Assembly (NCBI GenBank): GCA_013349585.1
Contig: DUZG01000016.1
Span: forward strand, 1-33,081
Length of the DNA stretch: 33,081 nt
Source: Nitrospinota bacterium
GTDB lineage: Bacteria; Nitrospinota; Nitrospinia; Nitrospinales; VA-1
Direction: 5' to 3'
How positions within the stretch are numbered: position 1 is the stretch's first letter; each line of letters begins with the position of its first letter. Shown one piece after another: positions 17,811 to 26,770 of the stretch. The notes beneath the pieces are model-generated. The model saw nothing but the letters and a program-made list of their open reading frames with translations, was not told the origin of the DNA and searched no databases. The translations under genes and the position numbers were made by a program.

Positions 17811-18332
17811 CTATTTCGTTCTAAAAACGTGACCAAGAGAAGTAGGGATAGTAACAGTTCCATCTGGAACTACTTGATCTTTTCCCCACAGATGAAAGAT
17901 GACGCCATCTGTTTTACCCGCAGCCTCAGCAAGAGCCTTCACTTTTTTTGGATCATCTATATCAAGAATCGCCACTCGGCCAGTGTCTATCTCAACTTGA
18001 TGATCGTGAAACGCTCGGTTCCATTGAACCAGGGGAACATTCTTCCTTGCAAGATCTTTGGCAATAAAATATTCGACAGCTACCATTTTTGCATCGGGAG
18101 CAGTAGTTTCAAATAGCATACACTGAAGAATTTCTCCGCCCTGAATCTCTTTGCAGTAATGATGATAGGGACCACCCACTGAACCATCAGCCATCATATG
18201 TGGTGCTTGCACGTGAATGGTATATCCATCAGCAGGCCCATTTCCACCACTCATGGCCGGGGTTACAAGAAAACCCATAATTAGTAAACTTAACACACTC
18301 ATCATGAAAAACGATTTATACATATGTCGCAT
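17811..18332 (-). CDS. Secreted DUF1264-like protein
   Basis: A 173-residue exported protein. The start ATG 18332 follows GGAGG by five bases. The signal peptide is hydrophobic (MSVLSLLIMGFLVTPAMS, cleaved near SGGNGP). The mature part has a His-rich segment (APHMMADG, GGPYHHYCKEI), GEILQCMLFETTAPDAKMVAVEYFIA, and WNRAFHDHQVEIDTGRVAI, a layout like DUF1264 (oil-body-associated-protein-like) proteins. The histidines could bind metal. Function is unknown. The neighbouring secreted cytochrome c suggests a periplasmic redox or stress role, but this is inference. Confidence 0.7.
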   Translation of the reverse strand: MRHMYKSFFMMSVLSLLIMGFLVTPAMSGGNGPADGYTIHVQAPHMMADGSVGGPYHHYCKEIQGGEILQCMLFETTAPDAKMVAVEYFIAKDLARKNVPLVQWNRAFHDHQVEIDTGRVAILDIDDPKKVKALAEAAGKTDGVIFHLWGKDQVVPDGTVTIPTSLGHVFRTK

Positions 18333-18337
18333 TTTTA

Positions 18338-18342
18338 CCTCC
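18338..18342 (-). promoter_or_regulatory. Ribosome binding site GGAGG
   Basis: GGAGG on the minus strand, five bases before ATG 18332. It decides the start of the DUF1264-like gene over a TTG that overlaps it. Confidence 0.75.
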
Positions 18343-18501
18343 AATTAAGAATGTGAGAAAATAAATCTGTTTTGAAATATTAGGACTCATAGTTCCTTTA
18401 GTGTAATACAAATTCAAACATCATATAAATGTAAGAGACTCTCTTCTGTCTCACTTATATTTAGTATAAATTCTAATCTGAAATGGGCAATAAAGAAATA
18501 G

Positions 18502-18550
18502 CAACAAAGACTAAGTTTATGTAGTAGTTCTACTATAGGAAACTTTGTTG
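18502..18550. repeat. Nested inverted repeats (long imperfect hairpin)
   Basis: CAACAAAG (18502-18509) pairs with CTTTGTTG (18543-18550). Inside, AAGTTT (18513-18518) pairs with AAACTT (18540-18545) and TAGTA (18522-18526) with TACTA (18531-18535). The first two right arms overlap, so these pairings compete. It lies between the response-regulator remnant and the DUF1264-like gene, possibly in the latter's promoter region. Confidence 0.45.
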
Positions 18551-18551
18551 T

Positions 18552-18578
18552 CTAAAAATGAGCCTCCTCCTGAGGTTC
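18552..18578 (-). terminator. Rho-independent terminator of the NarX/NarL-like operon
   Basis: On the minus strand GAACCTC and GAGGCTC form a 7-bp stem with one mismatch and a 5-base AGGAG loop, followed by ATTTTTAG. It starts 39 bases after the response-regulator stop. The terminator appears preserved although the genes it serves are dead. Confidence 0.6.
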
Positions 18579-18616
18579 AAGTGGTTGAGGAATAATAATT
18601 TGGTCAATGGCCGGAA

Positions 18617-19267
18617 TTAAGAAATCCGCCTCGTTTTGAGGGCGTAGCGAATGAGCTCAGCATTGTTTTCCAAACTCATCTTTTGCAGAATCCGTGATCG
18701 ATAAGTGCTGATAGTGTTTATGCTGAGGCAAAGTTCGTCGGCGATTTTTTTATTTTTTTCCAGATGCCAGACCTCGAAAAACCTGGAACTCCCTATCGGT
18801 CAGCATTTCATGAGCGGGTTTTTCTGAATCCTTAGTGAGGTCGGCAACCAGTTTATCTGTAAGTTCTTGGGATATGTATTTACCCCCGCCAGCTACTTTT
18901 CGCACAGCTTCAACAAGACGTTCCGATGCACTGGCCTTACTCAGGTAACCCGAAGCTCCGGCTTTTAAAAAGCTGGTTCCATAATGGTCTTCTGGGAAAA
19001 TGCTTAGAATAATGACTGGCAACTTTGGCTTTATGCTTTTCAGCTCAATTAAAGTATCCAGTCCGTTTTTTTTCGGCATATCAAAATCGAGTAGGACAAT
19101 ATCCGCTTTAGTTTTTTGAACAATCTTTAGAACCTCGTTACCATTACTGGCTTCCGCAACCACTTCCAAGTCAGAATGTTCGCCAAGAATTGCCTTAAGA
19201 CCTTGTCAAACAACTTCATGATCGTCAGCAATTAATATTTTAATGAAATTTTTTTAGAAGTGCGCAT
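18617..19267 (-). pseudogene. NarL/LuxR-type response regulator, degraded
   Basis: The product would have a receiver domain (ILIADDHEVV, phospho-acceptor in IVLLDFDMPKKNGLD, conserved lysine in GYLSKASAS) and a C-terminal LuxR helix-turn-helix (LTDREFQVFRGLASGK, then IADELCLSINTISTYRSRIL). Three lesions break it: an A7 run at 19249-19255, where A8 would connect the ATG 19267 start (MRTSKKNF) to the receiver; a TGA at 19206-19208 in HEVV-QGL, where relatives have Arg (CGA); and an A7 run at 18753-18759, where A6 would restore the helix-turn-helix frame. The start ATG overlaps the stop of the kinase as TAATG, so the two were co-translated. Confidence 0.88.
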
Positions 19268-20582
19268 TATTGCTTTAGGGGAATTGTAATGGTTACTATC
19301 GTACCCTTCTCAGTAGAACCTTCAAGATTAACCTGCCCATCCCACGGAGAAACGCGTTCTTTAATGCCGATCAAACCCAGTGATTCGAAATTCTCTAAAT
19401 CTTCTTTTTTATTCCAACTCCATTACCTTCAATAACAAAGATCAAATTTTCTTTTATATAGGTCATGCCGACTTGAACCAGATTGGCGCTGGCATGGCGA
19501 AGAATATTAGTGACCGCTTCCTGAAAAATTCTAAATAACGAAGTTTGCAAGCCCTTATCAATTTCTACAGGGTTCTGCGGAAAATTTAAATCAAATTGGA
19601 GACTGTTTCTTTTTTGACATTCTTTCGCCTGCCAGGAGACGGTTTCGCAAATACCAAAAGCGTCGAGAATTCGAGGGCGAAGTTCTGTTGCAATATGTTG
19701 AACCGATTTTATTGTTTCGTCAATTATTTGAGTCATAGACTCTATTTTAGATTTCAGATCTATTTGGTCTGCGGGAAGTTTCTTTCCTAATTGAACCGTA
19801 TCTATTTTTAGGACAGTGAGTTCTTGTCCCAGTTGACCATGAACTTCTCTGGCAATTCGAGACTTTTCCTCTTCACGCACCTGCTGAATTTGGTTGCTCA
19901 GCTTTCGGTACTGTTCCTTTGATTTGACTAAATCTTGTGTACGGGAAGCAACAATCCCTTCTAATCTGTTGCGATGCGCATCCAATTCTTCATCGATTTG
20001 TTTTCTTTCGATAGTATTAGCAATCAAACCCCCAATGGATAAAAGAACTTCTTGACTGTGTTGGTACCAAGAGGGATGAATGTCCATATATAAAAATAAA
20101 ACACCCACAAGATTATCGAAGCTTTTTAAGGGAACAATATAATGGCCATGAGGTTTCATGTCAGAAAATATTCTTTCATGCTGAGAGTCGGTGAAACAAC
20201 TTTCACTCACTAATAATTGACCCGAGGAGGCAGCGCGACCACAAAGACAGTCACCGAATGGCACTGTTTTTTTCTTTTTCCAGAAATTCCTGGCTGAAAT
20301 TGCCATAAGTTGTTAGCAGTCGCAACATTTTGTCTTTATTATCTGCCAAAAAATTTCCAGCCTTATTTTCAAATTGAAGACCTTCAAACTCCGTAAGCGC
20401 TTTCATGGTTTTTTGCAAAATCTCCATAAGCTCTCCCGGACTCTGGAGAATTTGTGCGACATTATGCAATACGCGATATTCTTCGTGTTCATAGAATTTA
20501 TTCTCAACTGCAAATGGAATTACTGTTGACCCTCTATAGTTTCCCATGGAGAATAATGCTTTGCCAGTAAAGTCTAATCTCC
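19267..20582 (-). pseudogene. GAF-domain NarX-type sensor histidine kinase, degraded
   Basis: It reads a GAF sensor (RVLHNVAQILQSPGELMEIL, FGDCLCGRAASSGQL, PLKSFDNLVGVLFLYMD), a linker coiled coil (NRLEGIVASRTQDLVKSKEQ), HisKA_3 with the His in REVHGQLGQELTVLK, and an ATPase domain (FRIFQEAVTNILRHA, GLIGIKERV). Lesions are a frame change at an A7 run (20267-20273; A6 restores the frame) and another at an A6 run (19405-19410; A7 restores it). In addition the residue after the catalytic His is G rather than the usual D/E, and DNG reads GNG. The start is uncertain: ATG 20547 or a site near 20582 just after an upstream stop. It formed an operon with the response regulator. Confidence 0.87.
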
Positions 20583-20583
20583 C

Positions 20584-20880
20584 TCATTCAAAAAAAAAGT
20601 TCCCAACGACGGATGGAAAAAATTGCGGCAATAGGTGGTATAGTCCCCCAAGAAACAATAGCTCGGCAAAACCAATAGTCCAAACCCAGGCTAGGGCGGT
20701 TTTAGAAATATCGAACCTGTTATTTGATTTCACCAAAAAGAAGCTCCATATATAAATCGAGCTTAAAATTAGAGCCCCGGGTACAGCCATTTTTGCTCCC
20801 CACTGGAAAAGGGCCAAAAGAACCGCCTTCATAAAAAATAAAGCAACTGTGGATACAATAAAAAATATTAAAATAATCAT
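20584..20880 (-). CDS. Small four-helix membrane protein of unknown function
   Basis: A 98-residue hydrophobic protein with about three to four membrane helices (ILIFFIVSTVALFFMKAVLL; VPGALILSSIYIWSFFLV; ALAWVWTIGFAELLFLGGL). It ends in TGA directly upstream of, and in the same frame as, the broken GAF kinase. It may be a separate gene, or the membrane sensor part of that kinase cut off by the stop. A GAGGGAGA stretch follows the stop and could have been the kinase ribosome binding site, which favours two genes. No good site precedes its own ATG. The family is not recognised. Confidence 0.5.
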   Translation of the reverse strand: MIILIFFIVSTVALFFMKAVLLALFQWGAKMAVPGALILSSIYIWSFFLVKSNNRFDISKTALAWVWTIGFAELLFLGGLYHLLPQFFPSVVGNFFFE

Positions 20881-21140
20881 ATATATTTATTACGCTTTTT
20901 CAGGGTAGATTTATGTGGGCGTATTTCAATTCTCCAGCTATAGATATTATAAAAACGGGCTATGACAGATCATTATATATCTGGAATTGGGATCGTCTGA
21001 AAATTAAAATGGAGGTTATTTGCAAAGTAGCTTCTGTTCTAAAGTTTTCATAGATTAAGATACGATTGCAGTTCTAGATAATCGAATATTCGCTAGCTAT
21101 TAACCATTCTCCCTATTTGGAGAGAAAAAACGGACATCAA

Positions 21141-22733
21141 AGGATGGGCTTTAAAATTACCACAGACTCCAGAAAAATTATCAAATCAATAAATGGTGAT
21201 GGCTTTTATTTGTTAGGATACAAAGAAATAGACTTTCTTAATCAAGAGGTTGAAAGTTTTTTTAAAAGGACCGTGAGGTTTCCACTTTGTTTTCAAGTGC
21301 GGAGGAAGCCCCGCTAAAAGAAAGAGGTTATTTAAAAAGCCTGCCAAAGAATTTTTTGTCTAATGAAAAACATATTATTCCCATTGATTTAGGTGTTGAA
21401 ATCAATCCATTGGAGGACGGACTAAAAACGGATTTGGTTTTCACGATACATAGAGAGCGGCAAAATAACAAAAATGAGGTTCTTTTAAGACTCCAAAACA
21501 ACGCTTTAGAAAAGTTGGTGGCAGGCAAACCTTTAAAGGGAATTTTTGGTACGCTGACAAAAGGTGCGGAAGGGGAAGTCAATTGTGCCAAAGCCTCCAT
21601 ACTTATACTGGATAATACAGGGACGCGATTACTCGATGGTTCTACCCCAAGTTTTTCCGAAGAAGTCAGAAATGCTTTTAATGGCATGGCAAATGGCCCA
21701 TTGGAAGGTTCCTGCGGTAGTGCTGTCTATAATAAAGAACTTGTCGTAGCAGAGGATATTTCCACTGATCCACTGTGGGAAAAGTTTGCGGACTTTGCCA
21801 TTGCGAATAGATTTCACGCTAGCACCTCCTCCCCTATTTATGGGTACTAGTGATAAAGTTTTAGGTTGTTTTGCTTTAACTTTTACCCAGTCCAAGGTTC
21901 CTAACGATTTTGAGTTGGAAATCATCAAAACCTCAGCTCGTATCGCTGCGTTAGCGATTGAAAAAAATCAATCAGAAGAAAACCTAAAATTGTATGCTCA
22001 AGAGTTACAGTATAACAATGAGGCGTTGAAAAACTTCACCTTTGTTGCATCTCACGACTTGAAATAACCGTTGAGGAAAATCAGTTTATTTGTCGACCAA
22101 CTTCTTGAAAGAAATCTGGATCAGGAAAAAAGAGATAACTTTATTGAGCTTATCGGAAAAGCTTCTACCCGGATGTACCACTTGACGGATGATCTATATA
22201 ATTGGGCATCCATTGCACGGATGGAAACAGACTTTATTTCGGAAGATCTGAATGAAATTGTTCGGGAGGTAATAGACGATCTCGAAGGCTCGATTCAAAA
22301 AACAGGTGCTAAAATAAAGATAGACTAGCTGCCGACTTTGGAGAGAGAAAAAGCTAAAATACACCAGTTGTTTCAAAACCTACTCTCAAACGCGATGAAA
22401 TTTCACAGAGAAGGGATTTCTCCAGACATTCAAATTACATCAAGATTTACGGGAGACGGCTATTGCGAAATAGATATTCAATACAATGGAATTGGTATCG
22501 ATGCGAAGTACTATAAAAAGATTTTTGAGCGATTTTCTAGGCTAAACAATAAAGACAATTACTTTGGTTCTGAAATAGGGCTGGCCATCTGCGAAAAAAT
22601 AATTCGTCGACATCAGGGTGAAATTATTGCCGACAGTTCTCTGAAAATTGGAACAAATTTTACTTTGCGCTTACTCAGTCAGCAAATAATAGACGTCTAC
22701 GAATTGAGTCATGGTTTTTTATTAAGTCGGTAA
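21141..22733 (+). pseudogene. PAS-GAF sensor histidine kinase, degraded
   Basis: Pieces in three frames join into a PAS-like segment (FKITTDSRKIIKSINGDGF), a linker, a GAF domain (CAKASILILDNTGTRLLDG, GPLEGSCGSAVYNKELVV, EDISTDPLWEKF), HisKA with FVASHDLK-PLRKISLF, and an ATPase domain (HQLFQNLLSNAMKFH, YNGIGIDAKYYKKIF, LAICEKIIRRHQGEI). Lesions are frame changes near 21275 and 21835, a TAA at 22065-22067 within the phospho-acceptor box (relatives have E or Q) and a TAG at 22326-22328 before LPTLE (relatives often have Q). DNGIG has become YNGIG and the G2 box GSGIG is GSEIG. The 3' end probably originally lay nearer 22680; it now overlaps the ankyrin gene. The start is uncertain. Confidence 0.87.
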
Positions 22734-23769
22734 TATCACTATTACCATTAGCGATAGAGATATGCATTGGTACTGTCTGATCCGATCCTTTTGCATTGAT
22801 GTCTGCTTTGTAGGAAATAAGGAGTTCTACGATAGATCTTTTGCCCCATTGAGCGGCATCGTGCATGGGTGTTTCTCCTTCGCTGTCGGTAGCGTTTACT
22901 TCCGACCCTTTCTGGATCAGAAATTTGGCTATAGAAAGATGCCCTTTTTCTGCAGCCCAATGTAGAGGAGTGCGGCCCAGCTTGTCTTTTGAATTTATTT
23001 CAGCTCCCTCACCCAAAATTCTTTTAACCAGTTTAAGATTCCCCGATGCAACCGAGGTGTGGAGCGGAGAATGTCCCCAATCAAGGTGACTGTTCACCTC
23101 TGCACCCGCCGCTAGTAGTTCATCGGCAGCACTGTCACTGTTTTGGTCTATGGCAAGATGCAATGGCGTATAGCCATATTTATCAGCAGCGTTTAACTTG
23201 GCACCCTTATCGAGTAGAAGGAGCACCATCTCTGGCAAGTTTTCCAAAGCTGCTACATGCAATGGTCCTAGCCCCTCATGGTCGGGAAGGTTCACATCGG
23301 CATCCTGCCTTATTAAATAAGAAACCAGTTCTGTTTGCTTATAAAAAATAGAATGATAAAGCGGTGTGACACCTCGTTTATCCTGAAAGTTAATATCTAT
23401 GCCAATTTGCAAACGCTTGACGTCCTCTAAATCACCCAACTCGATGGCACTATACAATCGCTGAACCGTTGCACCAGCGGTTTTAATACCGATTTTTTTG
23501 TTATTGAAAAAGGAACCGACTCGGTCGGATGCAGAAACATCATCAATGTCTAGCGCCTTTTCGTGGTTAGGAGAAGAGGAAATATGCACATCCAAGCCTA
23601 TACTGTCCATCGCATTGGTAATTCGTATTTCAGGTAGAAATTTTTCTTTTGCATCGAACAAAGCCTGGACATTTTTCAGACCAAAAGTATTTTCCGTATC
23701 AGCCCAAGCAGACCCTACTACGAAAAAAAACATGGAAATAACAATTCGAATGTCGCAAAATTTTCTCAT
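22675..23769 (-). CDS. Exported ankyrin-repeat protein
   Basis: A 364-residue protein with an N-terminal signal peptide (IRIVISMFFFVVGSAWA, cleavage after about residue 23), an unassigned N-terminal region to about residue 100, then about eight ankyrin repeats to the C-terminus. Typical units read GYTPLHLAIDQNSDSAADEL, GHSPLHTSVASGNLKLVKRI and GRTPLHWAAEKGHLSIAKFL. Ankyrin stacks bind proteins; periplasmic examples include catalase-associated AnkB-type proteins. No partner gene is adjacent. Convergent with, and overlapping the 3' end of, the broken PAS-GAF kinase by 59 bases. The intact frame among pseudogenes indicates selection. Confidence 0.88.
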   Translation of the reverse strand: MRKFCDIRIVISMFFFVVGSAWADTENTFGLKNVQALFDAKEKFLPEIRITNAMDSIGLDVHISSSPNHEKALDIDDVSASDRVGSFFNNKKIGIKTAGATVQRLYSAIELGDLEDVKRLQIGIDINFQDKRGVTPLYHSIFYKQTELVSYLIRQDADVNLPDHEGLGPLHVAALENLPEMVLLLLDKGAKLNAADKYGYTPLHLAIDQNSDSAADELLAAGAEVNSHLDWGHSPLHTSVASGNLKLVKRILGEGAEINSKDKLGRTPLHWAAEKGHLSIAKFLIQKGSEVNATDSEGETPMHDAAQWGKRSIVELLISYKADINAKGSDQTVPMHISIANGNSDITDLIKNHDSIRRRLLFAD

Positions 23770-23803
23770 TCTCTAATTGTGCCACCAAATTCTAAAACAG
23801 GCA

Positions 23804-23818
23804 AGCGCTCGAAGCGCT
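23804..23818 (-). terminator. Hairpin after the acylation-operon remnant
   Basis: AGCGCT (23804-23809) is repeated at 23813-23818, and because the hexamer is its own reverse complement it forms a stem with a 3-base loop. On the minus strand it follows the SGNH-like remnant by about 60 bases and is followed by TGCCTGTTTTAG, a weak U tract. It may be the old operon terminator. Confidence 0.35.
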
Positions 23819-23880
23819 ATAAGAAGTCATCAAGATTTTAGCTTTAGGTTTATTCTTTCAAGGTACCGCTGGTCCCCCTG

Positions 23881-24925
23881 TTAAGGAAGATGCTTTGTAA
23901 GAATGGGTATCAGCCGTTTGGTGAACTCACTAGCATCATTTCGGTTGAGATGCGACCATTCTGGGCAATCAAAATCTTTAAGCTTTGCGTAGTCCTCAAA
24001 ATGGACTCCCGGCGCACCTGTTGTTTCGAGTATCCGATCCCAAAAATGTTGTCGCGGTGTGAAGGTATTTTCCATTTCGCTTAGCTAACCGGTGGAGGGA
24101 AGACGAAGGAAAATCATCTTTCCTCCTTTCTTACGGATTTTTTCTACATGCACTTTTGTTTTACCGAAAATCATTTCGACAGTTTTTCCAAAATCACCCT
24201 TGGCCTCCTCAACTGTTTTTCCTTTTTTGGGAGGAAGAGGGGTAAATAATGGAATCCTGATTTGCTGGATGCGTTTTTCAAGTCGGAACTATTTGCGGCG
24301 ACCTCTGTCATCCATCCTTGTCACTCTACATCTACTTCATTAAAATAAGGTGGTAGGTCCGGTTTGGTTTTCACTTTTCCGCGATTAAGTAGCTTGATAT
24401 TGAGTAATAGTTGATTTAGCGTAAAGTCTCTCTCATTTATAAGCGCAAACAAATTTTCGAAAATTATGAATACCTGATGGCTAAATTTTTGTGTTGGGCT
24501 CCACTCACGAAACCGTTTCAAATGATTTATCGGACTTTTCATAGGCGGTCCGCTTGGAGCAAAAAACAGTCCAGGCACCACACCGACGATAACGGTTCCT
24601 TAATATTTCGGATGATTTGCAAGGTCCTCCAGATAAGGCCCCGGGTTCGTGCCCACAGTGGCAAGCTGCAAAGGTCGACTATCAAATTCTCTTTCGTAAA
24701 CATCCATATCAAAATCGAAAAGCATTTTTGAAGAGCCGATCAGTACAGTGCGGTCGGGTTCTCTCTCGACAATAGCGCGACGGCTGTCCCACAGATCTTC
24801 TGAGTCATTCAGCGTAGGTGCACACCCAATACTGCGGACGTAGGTTTCCCACCCCAAGATTAATATGCTGGTGAAAATTAAAGTAATAACGGCAAGAACC
24901 ACCCAGTGATGTTTAGGGATGATGC
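23881..24925 (-). pseudogene. SGNH/AlgX-like O-acyl transfer partner protein, degraded
   Basis: It reads an N-terminal membrane anchor (AVITLIFTSILILGWETYVRS), then REPDRTVLIGSSKMLFDFDM (the GxS block typical of SGNH-type proteins encoded with MBOAT acyltransferases), VVPGLFFAPSGPPMKSPINH, and a C-terminal end with HFEDYAKLKDFDCPEWSHLN (DxxH-like block) and DASEFTKRLIPIL. Lesions are a lost start codon, a TAA after NHPKY (24600-24602), a stop after NEVDVE and frame changes between 24076 and 24320. It directly follows the MBOAT remnant, the usual order for polysaccharide O-acetylation pairs. Function and target are inferred from the pairing. Confidence 0.7.
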
Positions 24926-24941
24926 GTCAAGCTCGTAAGCT

Positions 24942-26355
24942 TTAAAACTGGAAGTAGATGAAGGCACTCGCCCCTCCCTGCATTAAGATTAATCCAAATA
25001 GCATGATCATCCAAATAACCACTACCCACCACGCTGGCATATCCTGCATGGCATGTTCCAAACGTTTTCCATGAAGATACCAATGGGTTGCAAGCAACGC
25101 ACTGACAACGATAAAGACCTGAATTATATCCAGTGTCGGCAATAATTTGTCACCGCTACCCGACAAATTAAAAAGTGAACCGACCATCATCCATGCTGCG
25201 AAAAAATCACTAGCTCGAAAGAAGACCTAGGCAATGCTGACTAAAAAGAAAGTAATGCAGGTAAGCACAAAACGCCCCGCCTGGGTTTTTACCCATTGTT
25301 GGTCGCTGAAGTTCTATCGCAATAAATGTTCAATTACCAGATAGCTTCCATGCAGAACCCCCCATACGATGAAAGTCCAGGACGCACCGTTCCAAAGTTC
25401 ACCCAGGAACATAGTGAACATGAGATTGAATAAAGTGCGGTATGTACCATGGCGGTTTCCGTCTAATGAAATATAAAGGTAGTAGCAAAACCAAGTGGAA
25501 AGAGTGATGTGCCAACGCCGCCAGAAATTGGAAAATCCAATGGCCGCATAAGGCGATCGAAAATTGTTTGGCAATATAAAGCCAAGGCATAAAGCGACAC
25601 CAATGGCGCAGGTAGAATAACCGGCAAAATCGCAAAAGAACTGCGCTGAAAAAACTAGCAGTCCCAGCCATGCATCGAATATATATCTAATCACCTTTGA
25701 AACTGAATACGGTGTCTGTTGCGGAAGATAACATCCCATCTGCAAGATTAACTTTTTGTAACAGCCCTAGAGTTATGAAGTAGAGTCCCCAGCCTAACTG
25801 ATCGCGAGTAGCGGGTTTAGGTTCTTTGCATTGGGGTAGAAAGTCTTTTGCTCTGACGATAAGCCCTGCGACCAACTGCGGAAAGAAAGTGACGTAAAGC
25901 GCAAAGTCTAGAAATGATTGACAACGTTGTGCCCTCTTAAAATAAACGTCGAGCGTATAAGAGAGCGCTTGAAAAGTATAAAACTAAATAGAATGATGTC
26001 GAGTTTAGCGGGCGTATAAGAAAATCCTGCTAGACTTGCCAGTTCAACAAAATTTTCCAAAAGAAATTCGCCGTACTTGAAAAAAAACGAGTAACCCGAG
26101 GTTCACCGCGAGGCTGACTGCTAAAAGTAGTCGACGTTTTGCTTGAACTTCTTCGTCCGCCTAAGCCTTCGCGACATACCAGTCGATCAGCGTAGATAGC
26201 CATAACAAGATAACAAAGGGCGGATTCCATGCCGCGTAAAATATGTAACTTGCGATAAGGAGAATAGATTTTTGCACCCGCCAAGACTTAACGGTGTAAT
26301 CCAGGCCGAGAACAACTGCGAAGAAAACGATGAATGTTAGAGAGCTAAATAGCAT
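24942..26355 (-). pseudogene. MBOAT (AlgI-like) membrane-bound O-acyltransferase, degraded
   Basis: The gene starts well (MLFSSLTFIVFFAVVLGLDY, SYIFYAAWNPPFVIL) and ends with typical MBOAT blocks: FCDFAGYSTCAIGVALCLG, SPYAAIGFSNFWRRWHITLS, and WNGASWTFIVWGVLHGSYL with the conserved catalytic His. Lesions are a TAG after DWYVAKA (about 26161), an A8 run at 26080-26087 (A7 would restore FFKYGEF), a short deletion before SFYTFQALSY removing the usual PVGI, several frame changes near 25690-25880, and a stop after EHLLR before a final helix segment ending near 24942. The family moves acyl groups onto exopolysaccharide or other envelope glycans. Confidence 0.88.
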
Positions 26356-26394
26356 TAAATATGTTTTCAGGAGGTCCTTGGAAAAACTATAAAT

Positions 26395-26661
26395 TTAATT
26401 TTCGGGTGTTTGTTTCCAGATAACTTTCTTTTCCTTGTTTTTGACAAAAGCAGTTTCATCTTCTCCATTTTCGTTTAGAGTCATGGGGTCATCGGCATCG
26501 ACCACCAATGCAGAAACTTTTTCCATATTGCCGCCAAGTTGCAGGAAAATCTGATCCCCATTTTCAAGAGCCACGCTTTTGAAAATAAATAGGAAATTAT
26601 AGTAATGTGAAAAATATAACGGCGTATCACCGTATTTTCCATACGTCTCTTCATCTTCCAT
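26395..26661 (-). CDS. Hypothetical acidic protein (88 residues)
   Basis: I do not recognise this gene. The start is placed at ATG 26661, preceded by the purine-rich AAAGAGAAAG; a TTG 17 codons upstream is the alternative. The acidic product has YFSHYYNFLFIFKSVALENG, DQIFLQLGGNMEKVSALVV and DADDPMTLNENGEDE stretches, suggesting a small beta-rich soluble domain. The frame is clean. It lies 39 bases upstream of the MBOAT remnant on the same strand and could have been the first gene of that operon. Confidence 0.5.
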   Translation of the reverse strand: MEDEETYGKYGDTPLYFSHYYNFLFIFKSVALENGDQIFLQLGGNMEKVSALVVDADDPMTLNENGEDETAFVKNKEKKVIWKQTPEN

Positions 26662-26770
26662 AATTTGATCTTTCTCTTTTACAACTTTGATCCCAAATTT
26701 TATTTTCCCCAATAGAAGCCGAGCGCATAAAAATTGTTAATCGCCGAAAGACTATGACAAACCATTTCCT

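Noticed and set aside
22065-22328. In-frame TAA and TAG at positions where kinases often have Gln or Glu, suggesting stop-codon reassignment to Gln.
   Set aside because: Intact genes here end normally in TAA, TAG or TGA (purM in TAG, waaA2 and arsC in TGA/TAA types). Other stops fall at Phe/Tyr (near 1847), Arg (19206) and Gly (10576) positions, and the same genes also have frameshifts and lost catalytic residues.
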